Positions 24,217 through 33,994 are shown, counted from the stretch's first letter. The stretch: DNA of 64,000 nucleotides from Variovorax sp. PAMC26660 (GCF_014302995.1 NZ_CP060295.1:2480001-2544000); one strand, 5' to 3'. The notes: a model not told the origin generated them from the letters alone. Made by a program: numbers and translations.

Positions 24217-25166
24217 TGGCGACCAAGAAACCCAAGGGCCTGGGCCGCGGCCTCGAAGCGCTGCTCGGCCCAACGGCCGCGCCTTCCGCCGACAACAGCA
24301 ACGGCGGCAATGCGGGCTCGGAAGAGGGCGGTGCGCCGCAGAACCCGAACACGCTGATGCTCGACCAGATGGTCGCCGGCGTCTACCAGCCGCGCACGCG
24401 CATGGACGAAGGCGCGCTCTACGAGCTGGCCGAGAGCATCAAGGTGCAGGGCATCATGCAGCCGATCCTGGTGCGCCGGCTCGACGCCGAATCGGCAGCG
24501 GCCAAGAACGCCGAATACGAAATCATCGCGGGCGAACGGCGCTTCCGCGCCGCCAAGATCGCGGGCCTGGACAGCGTGCCGGTGCTGGTGCGCGACGTGC
24601 CCAACGAGGCCGCGGCAGCCATGTCGCTGATCGAGAACATCCAGCGCGAAGACCTCAACCCGTTGGAAGAGGCTCAAGGCCTGCAACGCCTGGTCACCGA
24701 GTTTGGGCTCACTCACGAGATGGCGGCGCAGGCTGTGGGCCGCTCGCGCAGTGCGGCCAGCAACCTGCTGCGCCTGCTGAACCTGGCCGAACCCGCGCAG
24801 TTGATGCTGATGGCCGGCGACATCGACATGGGCCACGCCCGCGCGCTGCTGTCGCTCGACCGCGGCACGCAGATCACGGCGGCCAACCAGATCGCGGCCA
24901 AGAAGATGTCGGTGCGCGAGGCCGAGGCGCTGGTGAAGAAGCTGGCGGCCGAGTTCACGCTCACGCCATCGCGTCGCGGCAATGCCGGGGACAAGTCGCG
25001 CGACCTGCAGCGCGTCGAGGAAGAACTGGCCGACCTGCTCACCGCCGAGGTCGAGGTGCGCATCAAGAAGCGCACCAAGCGCGGCGAGAGCGGCGAGCTG
25101 GTCATTCACTTCGGCTCCATCGATGCGCTCAACGGGCTGATCGACCGCATCCGCCGAACGGCCTAG
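24216..25166 (+). CDS. parB: chromosome-partitioning protein ParB (Spo0J)
   Basis: A 316-residue parS-binding CTP switch protein. The N-terminal KKPKGLGRGLEALLG is the ParA-stimulating peptide; the CTP-binding boxes are seen as GIMQPILVRRL, AGERRFRAAKIAGLDSVPVL and NEAAAAMSLIENIQREDLNP. The helix-turn-helix follows (LVTEFGLTHEMAAQAVGRSR), and the C-terminal dimer domain ends the protein. The ATG at 24216 directly abuts the upstream stop. Its targets are surely the sites at 20793 and 21877. Confidence 0.96.
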   Translation: MATKKPKGLGRGLEALLGPTAAPSADNSNGGNAGSEEGGAPQNPNTLMLDQMVAGVYQPRTRMDEGALYELAESIKVQGIMQPILVRRLDAESAAAKNAEYEIIAGERRFRAAKIAGLDSVPVLVRDVPNEAAAAMSLIENIQREDLNPLEEAQGLQRLVTEFGLTHEMAAQAVGRSRSAASNLLRLLNLAEPAQLMLMAGDIDMGHARALLSLDRGTQITAANQIAAKKMSVREAEALVKKLAAEFTLTPSRRGNAGDKSRDLQRVEEELADLLTAEVEVRIKKRTKRGESGELVIHFGSIDALNGLIDRIRRTA

Positions 25167-25281
25167 TCTTGCGAACGGGGCGTCGGGCATTCGTTTGATT
25201 GATTCCTGCAATCCTTTGCGCGTATCCTCGACCGCTGGTTTTTCCACCCCCAAGATTTCTGACAACAGAGGGAGTCCACCC

Positions 25282-26175
25282 ATGCAGTTCACCAGGTTCC
25301 CGCTCGCGGCCATCGCCGTCGGCGCGCTTCTTCTCACTGGCTGTGCAGCCACCGACATGCAGATGGGCAGCTCGTCGGCCAAGACCATGGCCACGGGCAG
25401 CGCGGCCGGTGGCTCGACCGACAACGCGAGCGGCCAGCTCGAGCGTTGCGAATCGCCGCTGGGCACGGTCTCGCTGATCGAGAACCAGAGCGCGGGTTGG
25501 TACACCATCCTCACCGGTGAATACCGCTTGCCGCCTACTGCAAATCTGTTGCGTTTGTTGGTGCAGCAATCCAACTGTTTCATCGTGGTCGAGCGCGGCG
25601 CGGCCGGCATGAACGCGATGACGCGCGAACGCGCACTTCAGCAGTCGGGCGAAATGCGCGGTGGCAGCAACTTCGGTCGCGGCCAGATGGTGGCCTCCGA
25701 CTACGGCCTGTCACCCGAAATCGTGTTCAGCAACAGCGATGCCGGCGGCATCGGTGGTGCGCTCGGCGGCCTCGTGGGTGGTGGCCGTGGCCGCGCACTC
25801 GCACAGATCGGCGGCAACATGCAGACCAAGGAAGCCAGCGCGCTGCTGACCCTGATCGACAACCGCTCGGGCGTGCAGGTCGCGGCTTCGGAAGGCAGCG
25901 CCTCCAAGACCGACTTCGGCGCCTTCGGTGCGCTGGCCGGCCGCAGCGCGGGCGGCAACATCGGCGGCTACACCAACACGGCGCAGGGCAAGGTGATTGC
26001 CGCCGCGTTCATGGACGCCTTCAACCAGATGGTCCGTTCGTTGCGCAACTACAAGGCGCAGACCGTGCGCGGCCAGGGCCTCGGTGGCGGCGGCCGGCTG
26101 GGCGTGGATGGCGGCGCTGCACCGTCGCAAACCTCTGTGCCGACGCAGCGCCGTCGCAGCAACAACAACAACTGA
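25282..26175 (+). CDS. CsgG/HfaB-type outer-membrane lipoprotein
   Basis: A 297-residue predicted lipoprotein. The signal peptide ends in the lipobox LLTGC (Cys near residue 20), so it should be acylated and, with Thr/Ala after the Cys, sorted to the outer membrane. The central part (GWYTILTGEYRLPPTANLLR, FIVVERG, VASDYGLSPEIVFSNSDAG) matches the CsgG/HfaB/FlgO-like fold, which can form secretion pores or structural collars. A glycine-rich segment (GGALGGLVGGGRGRA) and an Arg/Asn-rich tail ending RRRSNNNN are unusual. No curli genes are nearby, so its role is open. A strong bidirectional terminator follows. Confidence 0.8.
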   Translation: MQFTRFPLAAIAVGALLLTGCAATDMQMGSSSAKTMATGSAAGGSTDNASGQLERCESPLGTVSLIENQSAGWYTILTGEYRLPPTANLLRLLVQQSNCFIVVERGAAGMNAMTRERALQQSGEMRGGSNFGRGQMVASDYGLSPEIVFSNSDAGGIGGALGGLVGGGRGRALAQIGGNMQTKEASALLTLIDNRSGVQVAASEGSASKTDFGAFGALAGRSAGGNIGGYTNTAQGKVIAAAFMDAFNQMVRSLRNYKAQTVRGQGLGGGGRLGVDGGAAPSQTSVPTQRRRSNNNN

Positions 26176-26208
26176 TCGCGCACAGCGAGCGGCCGGCAGG
26201 CCGCACGA

Positions 26209-26249
26209 AAAAAAGCCCGGGGCTCTTGCGAGCCGCCGGGCTTTCTTTC
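26209..26249. terminator. bidirectional rho-independent terminator
   Basis: AAAGCCCGG (26212-26220) pairs with CCGGGCTTT (26236-26244); an A-run stands before it and TTTCTTT after it, so it can stop the CsgG-like transcript on the plus strand and the FAD oxidase transcript on the minus strand. Confidence 0.85.
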
Positions 26250-26267
26250 AATGGGCGCTTGCGTTGC

Positions 26268-27692
26268 TCAGAGGCTGAAGATCTTGCCCGGGTTCATGAT
26301 GTTCTTCGGATCGAGCGCGCGCTTGATCGTGCGCATCATGTCGATCGCGCCAGCGCCCGCTTCGGTCACCAGGAAGTCCATCTTGTGCAGGCCCACGCCG
26401 TGCTCGCCGGTGCAAGTGCCTTCGAGCGCCAGCGCGCGGCTCACCAGTGCATGGTTCAGCTCTTCGGCTTTCACGCGCTCTTCGGGGATGTTCGGATCGA
26501 GCAGGTAGCCGAAGTGGAAGTTGCCGTCGCCCACGTGGCCGACGAGGAAGTAGGGGATGCCGCTGGCATCGGCCTCGGCCACCGAGTCGAGCAGGCAATC
26601 GGCCAGGCGCGAGATCGGCACGCAGGTGTCGGTCGAGATCACGCGGCAGCCGGGCCGCGACTGCACGGCTGCGAAATAGCTGTTGTGCCGCGCGGTCCAC
26701 AGGCGCGTGCGCTCTTCCGGCGTGCTGGCCCATTCAAAGGCATTGCCGCCGTGGCCGCTCGCAAGCTCCTGCACCGTCTCTGCCTGTTCCTTCACGCCGG
26801 CCGGCGAGCCGTGGAATTCCATCAGCAGCATCGGTTCTTCGCGCAGGCCCAGCTTGGCGTAGGCGTTGACCATGCGCACCGTGTTCACGTCGACCAGTTC
26901 CACGCGTGCGATCGGTACGCCGAGCTGGATGGTTTCGATGGTGGTGCGCACGGCCGCCTCGATGCTCGGGAACGAGCAGATCGCAGCCGACACCGCCTCG
27001 GGCAGCGGGTAGATGCGCAGCGTGACCTCGGTCACCACGCCCAGCGTGCCTTCGCTGCCCACCATGAGGCGCGTGAGGTCATAACCGGCGGAAGACTTCT
27101 TGGCGCGCGTGCCGGTGCGAATGACTTCGCCGCTGGCCGTGACCACTTCGAGCGCCAGCACGTTCTCGCGCATCGTGCCGTAGCGCACCGCGTTCGTGCC
27201 GCTGGCGCGCGTGGCCGTCATGCCGCCGAGGGACGCGTCGGCACCGGGGTCGATGGGAAAGAACAGGCCCGTGCTCTTGATCTCTTCGTTGAGCTGCTTG
27301 CGCGTGACGCCCGGCTGCACCGTCACGGTGAGGTCGTCGGCGTTGATCGACAGCACCTTGTTCATGCGCGACACGTCGATGCTGATGCCACCCTGCACCG
27401 CCAGCAGATGGCCTTCGAGCGAGGAACCCACGCCGAAGGGAATGACGGGCACGCTGTATTCGCTCGCGAGCTTCACCGCGTCGGCCACGTCCTGCGTGCT
27501 TTCGGCGAACACCACGGCCGAGGGCGGTGGTGCGTCGAACGAAGACTCGTCGCGGCCGTGCTGCGTGCGCACGGCCATGGCCGTGGAACAGTTGGCGCCG
27601 AAGCGTGCCTTCAGCCCGTCGATCAGGCTGGCGGGCACGTCGCGCAGATGAAGCGCCGGCATCAGGTGCGAGGTTTGGGTCGGGGCGTTCAT
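26268..27692 (-). CDS. FAD-binding oxidase, GlcD / D-lactate dehydrogenase (cytochrome) family
   Basis: A 474-residue flavoprotein. The FAD-binding type 4 domain covers about residues 40-220 (VPVIPFGVGSSLEGH, LGGMTATRASGTNAVRYGTM, GYDLTRLMVGSEGTLGVVTE) and the oxidase C-terminal domain follows (YFLVGHVGDGNFHFGYLLDP, CTGEHGVGLHK). These match D-lactate/glycolate dehydrogenases that pass electrons to quinone or cytochrome c. Without GlcE/GlcF partners next to it, D-2-hydroxy acid oxidation to the keto acid is most likely. The ATG at 27692 is preceded by AGGAG. It is divergent from the DinB gene. Confidence 0.92.
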   Translation of the reverse strand: MNAPTQTSHLMPALHLRDVPASLIDGLKARFGANCSTAMAVRTQHGRDESSFDAPPPSAVVFAESTQDVADAVKLASEYSVPVIPFGVGSSLEGHLLAVQGGISIDVSRMNKVLSINADDLTVTVQPGVTRKQLNEEIKSTGLFFPIDPGADASLGGMTATRASGTNAVRYGTMRENVLALEVVTASGEVIRTGTRAKKSSAGYDLTRLMVGSEGTLGVVTEVTLRIYPLPEAVSAAICSFPSIEAAVRTTIETIQLGVPIARVELVDVNTVRMVNAYAKLGLREEPMLLMEFHGSPAGVKEQAETVQELASGHGGNAFEWASTPEERTRLWTARHNSYFAAVQSRPGCRVISTDTCVPISRLADCLLDSVAEADASGIPYFLVGHVGDGNFHFGYLLDPNIPEERVKAEELNHALVSRALALEGTCTGEHGVGLHKMDFLVTEAGAGAIDMMRTIKRALDPKNIMNPGKIFSL

Positions 27693-27776
27693 CGGGGCGT
27701 CTCCTGAAGGGAAATGGGTGCGGGGGTACGCGGTCATTTTACGGAGCGAGCACCATAATGCGCTTCGGAAAAAAAC

Positions 27777-28277
27777 ATGAACCCCACGACACTCAGCGCA
27801 CTCGCGGCCTTCCCGTCGCAACTGGAGGCCCACTACGCGGCCATTCCCGCCGCCTTCCGGCATTGGGCGCCGCCCTCGTGGGAGGGCGTGCCCAGCGAAG
27901 CCTTCACCGCCATCGAGCAGCTTTGCCATGTGCGCGACATCGAGGTCGAGGGCTACCACGTGCGCTTTCGCCGCACGCTGGCAGAGGTGCATCCCACGCT
28001 GGTTTCGATCGACAGCGAACCGCTGGCCATCGAGCGCAGCTACGGCACGGCCGATGCTGCGAAAGTGCTGGCCGAGTTCCGCCTTGCGCGCGTGCAGACC
28101 ATGGAGATCGTCTCCAGCCTGAGCGACGCGCAACTGCAGCGTACGGCCGTGTTCGAGGGCTACGGCCCGCTCACCATGCGCAGCCTCATTCATTACCTTT
28201 GCAGCCACGACCAGCAGCATCTTGCAGGTCTGCAATGGCTGGCCGGCAAGATCGACGCGTCGACCGTCGCGCTGTAG
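27777..28277 (+). CDS. DinB family protein
   Basis: A 166-residue four-helix bundle protein of the DinB/YfiT superfamily. Three histidines suited to metal binding can be seen: in EQLCHVRDIEVEGYH near residue 50 and in YLCSHDQQHLAGLQWL near the C-terminus. Members include thiol transferases and nickel or zinc proteins, but most have no known reaction. Despite the name, no DNA-damage role is implied. It is the first gene of a plus-strand group with the cobalamin adenosyltransferase, 26 nt downstream. Confidence 0.85.
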   Translation: MNPTTLSALAAFPSQLEAHYAAIPAAFRHWAPPSWEGVPSEAFTAIEQLCHVRDIEVEGYHVRFRRTLAEVHPTLVSIDSEPLAIERSYGTADAAKVLAEFRLARVQTMEIVSSLSDAQLQRTAVFEGYGPLTMRSLIHYLCSHDQQHLAGLQWLAGKIDASTVAL

Positions 28278-28303
28278 TCGTCACGCAATCCATAGGAGCG
28301 CCC

Positions 28304-28900
28304 ATGGGCAACCGACTTTCCCAGATCGCCACCCGCACGGGCGACGACGGCACCACCGGCCTCGGCGACAACACCCGTGTGCCCAAGGACCATCTGCGCG
28401 TGCACGCGATGGGCGACGTGGACGAACTCAACTCGCAGATCGGCGTGCTGCTGTGCGAGCCCATGCCAGAGCCCGTGCGCGAGCTGCTGGTCGATGTGCA
28501 GCACCAGCTCTTCAACTTGGGTGGCGAGCTGTCGATGCCGGGTTTCACGTTGCTCAAGCCTGAAGCGCTGCTGCAGCTCGACAACGCACTGGCCGATCAC
28601 AACGCGGCCTTGCCACGTCTCGCCGAATTCATCCTGCCGGCCGGCACGCGCGCGGCCTCGCTCGCGCATGTGTGCCGCACGGTGGCGCGACGGGCCGAGC
28701 GTGCGGTGGTCGCGCTCGGTGCGACGGCCGAACTCAACGACGCGCTGCGCCAGTACCTCAACCGGCTCAGCGACCTGCTCTTCGTGCTGGCGCGCGTGCT
28801 CAACCGGATGAACGGCGGCGACGACGTCTACTGGAAGAGCGAGCGCATGGCGCGCGCGGCCGCCGCAGAAGCCGACGACAACGCCAAGGAGGCACCATGA
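28304..28900 (+). CDS. cob(I)yrinic acid a,c-diamide adenosyltransferase (PduO type)
   Basis: A 198-residue ATP:corrinoid adenosyltransferase. The ATP-binding N-terminal motif is TRTGDDGTTGLGDNTRVPKD; the later conserved parts FILPAGTRAASLAHVCRTVA and LNRLSDLLFVLARVLNR are also present, with the Arg and Asp/Asn residues of the active site. It converts cob(I)alamin to adenosylcobalamin, the cofactor of mutases or class II reductases. AGGAG stands before the ATG at 28304. The stop overlaps the following small gene as ATGA. Confidence 0.95.
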   Translation: MGNRLSQIATRTGDDGTTGLGDNTRVPKDHLRVHAMGDVDELNSQIGVLLCEPMPEPVRELLVDVQHQLFNLGGELSMPGFTLLKPEALLQLDNALADHNAALPRLAEFILPAGTRAASLAHVCRTVARRAERAVVALGATAELNDALRQYLNRLSDLLFVLARVLNRMNGGDDVYWKSERMARAAAAEADDNAKEAP

Positions 28901-29262
28901 CGATTTTTCGCACCACCACCGCATCGCTCACTGCCGCTGCGGCCATCGCCGCAACGCTCTGGTTGCCGGCCACAGCGCAGGCGCAGAGCGCCGACAACCC
29001 GCCGCAGGCGCAACGCGCCCACACCATCAAGGCACCGGCGCGCAATGGCAAGGTGGTGGGCAGCGTGCAGCGCGGCACCAACGCCGCCGGCCGTGGCGTC
29101 AACCGTGCTGACGCTGCTACGCGTCGCGGTGTCAGCAACGTGTCGGAGAAGGCCAGCCGGCCAGTGCGTAACGTGGGCGAGGCCTTCGGCCGCAAGCTCT
29201 CGCCGGGCTCCAGTGGCCGTGCCGCGCCGCCGCCTGTGGGGCCGCAGGGCAACGCGCCTTGA
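28897..29262 (+). CDS. hypothetical secreted basic protein
   Basis: A 121-residue protein of unknown function. It has a signal peptide (AAAAIAATLWLPATAQA, cleavage after AQA) and a short mature chain rich in Arg, Ala, Gly and Asn with the repeated sense of NAAGRGVNRADAATRRGVSN. No domain is recognised; the mature part looks disordered and is strongly basic. It begins within the adenosyltransferase stop (ATGA), so it is translated from the same message. It is followed by repeat copy 3. Confidence 0.7.
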   Translation: MTIFRTTTASLTAAAAIAATLWLPATAQAQSADNPPQAQRAHTIKAPARNGKVVGSVQRGTNAAGRGVNRADAATRRGVSNVSEKASRPVRNVGEAFGRKLSPGSSGRAAPPPVGPQGNAP

Positions 29263-29593
29263 TGCGTGGGGCGTGAGTTCTTGTGCTGCTGTTCAGGGCG
29301 GCACTCACGCCGACACGGTGCTCTTTTTCGCGAATGTCCCCCGCTTCGCTCCTCCTTTATTTCGCGAAAAAGAGCCCCGTATCGACGTGAGCGCTCAGAG
29401 CACTGGTTGATCGGCCGGAAACGCACAGCGTGCCCAGGTGCGAATGACGCCAGGTGCTCCCCGCAGCGAAATAAAGGAGGAGCGAAGCGGGGGACATTCG
29501 CGGAGGGGAGCGCCTGGCGTCATTCGCACGCGCCCCGAACAAGAGCGCCAAAAACAAGCGCTCCAAAAACCAGCACAAGAGACAACACCCGAG
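29263..29593. other. gene-free stretch holding repeat copy 3
   Basis: A 331-base gap between two plus-strand genes. Nearly all of it is repeat copy 3 (29286-29545); the last 48 bases before the CYTH gene are A-rich and may contain its ribosome binding region, but no promoter or good Shine-Dalgarno is clear. Confidence 0.7.
29286..29545 (+). repeat. composite double-hairpin repeat, copy 3
   Basis: Hairpin B is read first (outer arms about 29304-29319 and 29376-29391, core 29330-29365), then hairpin A (arms 29438-29462 and 29505-29529, inverted core 29466-29501). The left end is a clean CTGCTGTTCAGGGCG (29286-29300). The A arms carry the GACGCCAGG variant in the left arm and the matching CCTGGCGTC in the right arm, so pairing is kept. 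Orientation equals the flanking genes. Confidence 0.92.
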
Positions 29594-30109
29594 ATGGCAA
29601 GAAACATAGAAATCAAGGCCCGCATCGACAGCGTGGAACGCGTGGCACTCGTTGCAGCGAAGCTCGCCGACCAAGGCCCCATCGAGATCGCGCAAGACGA
29701 CACCTTCTTTCGCTGCAACGACAGCGCAGACCGCCTCAAGCTGCGCACCCTCGCGCCCGACCACGCCGAGCTGATCTTCTATCGCCGCGCGAACAGCACT
29801 GGCCCGAAAGAGTCGTTCTACCTGATCACGCCCACCGACAAGCCTGACGTGCTGCGCGAATCGCTCACGCTCGCGTGGGGGCAGGCCGGCCGCGTGCGCA
29901 AGCAACGCCGGCTGTTCATCGTCGGCCGCACGCGCGTGCACCTGGACCGCGTTGAAGGTTTGGGCGAGTTCCTCGAACTCGAAGTGGTGCTGAAGGAGGG
30001 CGAGACACCAGAGGCCGGCGTCGCCGAGGCGCATGCGCTCATGGCGCAGTTGGGCATCGGCATCGACCAGCTGGTGCAGGGCGCCTACGTCGACCTGCTG
30101 AACGCTTGA
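29594..30109 (+). CDS. CYTH-domain protein (class IV adenylate cyclase-like)
   Basis: A 171-residue CYTH-fold protein. The N-terminal NIEIKARID strand is the metal/phosphate tunnel entry; in classical members the motif is ExExK, and here the first Glu is Asn4, leaving Glu6 and Lys8. Charged strands typical of the tunnel follow (RLKLRTL, AELIFYRR, RVHLDRVEGLGEFLELEV). Members hydrolyse or cyclise nucleoside or inorganic triphosphates; cyclase or triphosphatase activity cannot be chosen from sequence. The ATG at 29594 starts the fold; upstream in-frame codons are in repeat copy 3. Its stop is directly adjacent to the convergent TesA-like stop. Confidence 0.85.
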   Translation: MARNIEIKARIDSVERVALVAAKLADQGPIEIAQDDTFFRCNDSADRLKLRTLAPDHAELIFYRRANSTGPKESFYLITPTDKPDVLRESLTLAWGQAGRVRKQRRLFIVGRTRVHLDRVEGLGEFLELEVVLKEGETPEAGVAEAHALMAQLGIGIDQLVQGAYVDLLNA

Positions 30110-30748
30110 TCAACGCCAGCCTGCGGCCTTGAGCTGGTCCGCCAGCAACTGCGCGACCTTTTCATAGCCTCGTGCATTGGCATGGATGCGGTCGGAGCGC
30201 AGCGACGCGTCCGACAGCACGCTCGAATACACGTTGGCCACCAGCAGCGCCTGGCCTGACTTCGCGACCTCCTCGTAGACCGGCGCATCGCTGAGCGAGC
30301 CGATGGCCGCTCGCATCGCATCGGGCGCGGGCGTGGCCAGCAGCGCGACATGCGGCGTGTGCGCGCGGGCCTGGCTGACCAGCGCCGCGAGGTTGTCGCG
30401 CGTGGCCGAGGGGGACACGCCGCGCAGCATGTCGTTGCCACCGATGCCGATCAGGATCGCGTCGTAGCTGCCCGCCGCCAGCAGCGCGGGCAGGCGCTCC
30501 AGCGCACCGGCCGAGGTGTCGCCGTTGATGCCCGCGTTCTCGACCTGCCAGCCCGTCAGCTCGCCCAGTTTCACGGGCCATGCGGCGTCGGGCGGCGCGC
30601 CGTAGCCGAAGGTCAGGCTGTCGCCGAGTGCCAGCACGCGGGCGTCCGGTTTCAGTGCTGCGGCGGAGGCCTTGCGCTTGCCGCAGGCCACCAGCGCGGC
30701 GGCAGCCGGCACGCCGGCCAGCAGTTGGAGGAGGTGTCGTCGCTTCAT
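30110..30748 (-). CDS. tesA: SGNH/GDSL hydrolase, TesA-like arylesterase
   Basis: A 212-residue SGNH esterase. Block I is LALGDSLTFGYG (Ser44), block III is IGIGGNDMLRG (Asn), and block V is SDRIHANARG with the Asp-x-x-His pair. The N-terminus MKRRHLLQLLAGVPAAAALVAC ends in a Cys22 that could be a lipobox, so it is exported and possibly lipid-anchored. TesA-type enzymes cleave acyl-CoA thioesters, aryl esters and lysophospholipids in the periplasm. It is tail to tail with the CYTH gene without any gap and divergent from the ABC importer operon. Confidence 0.9.
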   Translation of the reverse strand: MKRRHLLQLLAGVPAAAALVACGKRKASAAALKPDARVLALGDSLTFGYGAPPDAAWPVKLGELTGWQVENAGINGDTSAGALERLPALLAAGSYDAILIGIGGNDMLRGVSPSATRDNLAALVSQARAHTPHVALLATPAPDAMRAAIGSLSDAPVYEEVAKSGQALLVANVYSSVLSDASLRSDRIHANARGYEKVAQLLADQLKAAGWR

Positions 30749-30919
30749 GCTGCGCGCAGCTTAATTGCAAGCCCGAGATGGACAGATGCAAGGCCCACGG
30801 GCGCGTGGGCCTTTGCTCGGAAAGCGCATAAGCCTCCCCGTTTTTGTTCGTTCCCGCGCAAGGCACAGGCGCGAAGAATCGCGGCCCTGCACGCTCATTC
30901 ATTACCGGGGTCCGACACC

Positions 30920-32101
30920 ATGTCGCTGTTCAATCGCCATCGCTTCCTGCGCCATGTGGTCGCACTTTCCGCCGCTCTGCTGGCCGCACCCATCGTGGCT
31001 TTTGCAGCGCCCGCCACCGGCGAGCCCGTGTGGTTCGGCGTGAGCGGGCCGCTCACCGGACAGAACGCGCAGTACGGCGCGCAATGGAAGGCCGGCTTCG
31101 ACCTCGCGCTCGAACACATCAATGCGCAAGGCGGCATCCACGGCCGCCCGCTGGCCTACAACTTCGAAGACAGCCAGAGCGATCCGCGCCAGTCGGTGGC
31201 CATTGCGCAGAAGCTGGTGAACGACAAGCGCGTGCTGATCGAGCTGGGCGACTTCTCGAGCCCCGCATCGATGGCCGCGTCGCCCATCTACCAGCGCGCG
31301 GGCCTCGTGCAATTGGGCTTTACCAACTCGCATCCTGACTTCACCAAAGGCGGCGACTACATCTGGAGCCCGTCCATCAGCCAGGCCGACGCGCAGCCGC
31401 TGTTGGCCGAGCTCGCGGTGAAGACGCTGGGCTTCAAGCGCATCGCGGTGCTGTACCTCAACACCGACTGGGGCCGCACCAGCAAGGACGTGCTAGTGAA
31501 GGCCGCGCAGGAGCGCGGCGCGCAGCTCGCCATCGCCGAGGGCTACCAGCCCGACGAGAAAGACTTCCGCTCGACGCTGGTGCGCGTGCGCGATGCCAAC
31601 CCCGACGGGCTGGTGCTGATCTCCTACTACCCCGACGGCGCGCTCATCGCCGGCCAGGTGCGCAGCGTGGGGCTCAAGCAGCCGATCGCCGCAGTGGGGT
31701 CGGTGTATTCGCCGAAGTTCATCGAGCTTGGCGGCGCGGCGGTCAATGGCATCTACACCAACACCGCCTTCTATCCCGAAGAGCCGCGCGCCGAGGTGCA
31801 GGACTTCGTGAAGAGCTTCCGCGCGAAGTACAGCAAGGAGCCGGATGCCTTCAACGCCTACGCCTATGACGCGGTGGTGTACGCGGCTGCCGCGCTGCGC
31901 CAGGCCGGCCCCAAGGCCGACCGCAAGGCGGTGCGCGATGCCTTCTACAAGATCAAGGACATCCCCAGCGTGATCTTCGGCAAGGCGAGCTTCGATGCGC
32001 AGACGCGCCGCGTGGTCGGCGTGAAGAGCGTGAACCTCGTGGTGAAGGACGGCAAGTGGGCGCAGGTCGACGAGAAGGCGGCTGTTGCCTCGTCGAAATG
32101 A
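30920..32101 (+). CDS. ABC transporter substrate-binding protein, LivK/HAAT family
   Basis: A 393-residue periplasmic binding protein with a signal peptide ([18 protein letters not shown], cleavage before APATGEP). The type I fold is clear: [58 protein letters not shown]. These proteins deliver branched-chain amino acids, amides or aromatic acids to the membrane complex. The closest subgroup cannot be told. It is the first of six genes; a palindrome (32120-32140) lies in the short gap to the permease and could reduce downstream expression relative to the binding protein, as is usual in such operons. Confidence 0.93.
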   Translation: MSLFNRHRFLRHVVALSAALLAAPIVAFAAPATGEPVWFGVSGPLTGQNAQYGAQWKAGFDLALEHINAQGGIHGRPLAYNFEDSQSDPRQSVAIAQKLVNDKRVLIELGDFSSPASMAASPIYQRAGLVQLGFTNSHPDFTKGGDYIWSPSISQADAQPLLAELAVKTLGFKRIAVLYLNTDWGRTSKDVLVKAAQERGAQLAIAEGYQPDEKDFRSTLVRVRDANPDGLVLISYYPDGALIAGQVRSVGLKQPIAAVGSVYSPKFIELGGAAVNGIYTNTAFYPEEPRAEVQDFVKSFRAKYSKEPDAFNAYAYDAVVYAAAALRQAGPKADRKAVRDAFYKIKDIPSVIFGKASFDAQTRRVVGVKSVNLVVKDGKWAQVDEKAAVASSK

Positions 32102-32119
32102 CCTGTCTTCGCATTTGTT

Positions 32120-32140
32120 CCCTCTCCCAGAGGGAGAGGG
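32120..32140. repeat. palindrome CCCTCTCCC-AGA-GGGAGAGGG
   Basis: A perfect nine-base inverted repeat around AGA fills most of the 49-base gap between the binding-protein and permease genes. It resembles the GGGGAGAGGG-type interspersed palindromes common in proteobacteria, and shares GGGAGAGGG with the element inside the livF-like gene at 35456-35490. It could be an intercistronic stem that protects the upstream message. Confidence 0.7.
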
Positions 32141-32150
32141 AGCAATACCC

Positions 32151-33980
32151 ATGAGCTTCACCTCCTTCTTCGACTACACGGTCAACGGCCTGATCATCGG
32201 CAACATCTATGCGTTGCTGGCGGTCGGGCTCGCGCTGATCTTCGGTGTCTCGCACCTGATCAACTTCGCGCACGGCTCGGTCTACACCGTCGGCGCGTAC
32301 ATCGGCTGGGCCAGCATCACCTACCTGCACACGCCGCTGCCCGTGACCATCCTGCTCGTGGTGCTGGGCTCGGGCGCGCTCGGCATGCTGATCGAGCGCG
32401 TGGGCCTGAGGCCGCTGCAGGGCGCCGCGCGCATCGCACCGCTGCTGGCCACCATCGGCATCAGCTTCGTGCTCGACATCCTGGTGCAACTGGTCTTCAG
32501 CCCCGACCCGCGCTCGCTGCCCACGCAGTTGCCCGACTGGCGCCTGCAGATCGGCACAGGCACCATCGGCGCGCTCGACCTGCTGATCGCGGGCATCGGC
32601 ATTGCCAGCGCGGCCGTGCTGTTTCTCTTCCTGCGCTTCACGAAGCTGGGCTGGGCCGTGCGCGCCACCGCGCAAGACCGCGACGCGGCGCAGCAGATGG
32701 GCGTGGACGTCGACCGCGTCAACCAGACCGTGTTCGCCATTGCCGCCGCGCTGGGTGGCCTCTCGGGCCTGCTGGTGGGCATGTACTACAACAACATCAG
32801 CCCCGCGATGAGCTTTCAGGCCACGCTCAAGGGCGTGGTGGCCACGGTGGTCGGCGGCGTGGGCAGTGTGCCGGGCGCCATCGTCGGCAGCCTGCTGCTG
32901 GGGCTGATCGAGAGCTATGGCGTGGCCATTCTCGGCACGCCGTACCGCAACCTCTTTGCCTTCGCGCTGCTGCTGGTCATCCTGGTGTGGAAGCCCAACG
33001 GCCTGTTCGGCCGCAAGCGCGCGTTGCCGCCCGAGCCGCTGACCGGCACCTTCATCGCGCCGAGCAAGCCGTGGCACATACCGCGCCGCGTGCTCGCCGC
33101 GCTGTTCGCGGCGGCGGTGGCCTTGCCGCTCTTCGATCCATCGCCGTACCTGCTGCAGACGCTCACCAACGCATGGCTCTACGGCGCGCTGGCGCTGAGC
33201 CTCACGCTGGTGGCCGGCACCATCGGGCAGATCTCGCTCGGTCATGCGGGGCTGCTGGCCATCGGCGCGTATGCCTCGTCGCTGCTGGTGCTCGACCTGC
33301 ATCTGCCGGTGGGCACGGGCATCGTGCTCGCGGGCGTTCTGACGTCGCTGATCGGCACCGCGCTGATCTTCCCGGCCTTCAGGCTGCGCGGCCACTATGT
33401 GTCGATCGCCACGCTCGGCATCGGCGAGATCGTGGCGCTGACCATCCTCAACTGGGAAAGCCTCACGCGCGGGCCGATCGGCATCTCGGGCATTCCGCCG
33501 TTGTCGCTGTTCGGGCGTGATGCGTCGTCGAACGAAGCCATCTACTGGGCTTCGTTCGGTGCGATGGTGCTGCTGGCCTTGCTGCAGTGGCGCCTGCTGC
33601 GCTCGCACCTGGGCCGCACCTTCCGCGCGGTGCGCGAAGACGAAGTGGCCGCGCGCGCCTACGGCGTGAGCTCCGACCGCTACAAGGCGCTGGCCTTCGG
33701 CTTCGGCGGCTTCGCGGCCGGCGTCAGCGGCGCTTTCACCGCGCACATGTACTCGTACATCAACCACGAGACCTTCGGCTCGCAGATATCGATCCTCGCG
33801 CTCACGATGGTGATCCTCGGCGGGCTCGGCAACATCAGCGGCGCCTTGCTCGGCGCGGTCGCGCTCGTGAGCCTGCCAGAACTGTTCCGCGTGACGGCCG
33901 AGTACCGGATGCTGATCTACGGCATCGCGTTGCTTTTACTGATTCGCTTCCGCCCGCAAGGTCTGCTGGGCACTGTCTGA
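32151..33980 (+). CDS. ABC transporter permease, fused LivH-LivM
   Basis: A 609-residue membrane protein that joins both permease subunits of a HAAT-type importer. Residues 1-290 are LivH-like ([59 protein letters not shown]); after a linker of about 30 residues ([20 protein letters not shown]) residues 320-609 are LivM-like ([60 protein letters not shown]). The frame is open throughout, so the fusion is real. Fused forms occur in Burkholderiales. The gene is followed 14 nt later by the OsmC-type gene. Confidence 0.94.
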   Translation: MSFTSFFDYTVNGLIIGNIYALLAVGLALIFGVSHLINFAHGSVYTVGAYIGWASITYLHTPLPVTILLVVLGSGALGMLIERVGLRPLQGAARIAPLLATIGISFVLDILVQLVFSPDPRSLPTQLPDWRLQIGTGTIGALDLLIAGIGIASAAVLFLFLRFTKLGWAVRATAQDRDAAQQMGVDVDRVNQTVFAIAAALGGLSGLLVGMYYNNISPAMSFQATLKGVVATVVGGVGSVPGAIVGSLLLGLIESYGVAILGTPYRNLFAFALLLVILVWKPNGLFGRKRALPPEPLTGTFIAPSKPWHIPRRVLAALFAAAVALPLFDPSPYLLQTLTNAWLYGALALSLTLVAGTIGQISLGHAGLLAIGAYASSLLVLDLHLPVGTGIVLAGVLTSLIGTALIFPAFRLRGHYVSIATLGIGEIVALTILNWESLTRGPIGISGIPPLSLFGRDASSNEAIYWASFGAMVLLALLQWRLLRSHLGRTFRAVREDEVAARAYGVSSDRYKALAFGFGGFAAGVSGAFTAHMYSYINHETFGSQISILALTMVILGGLGNISGALLGAVALVSLPELFRVTAEYRMLIYGIALLLLIRFRPQGLLGTV

Positions 33981-33994
33981 AAGAACCAAAAACC

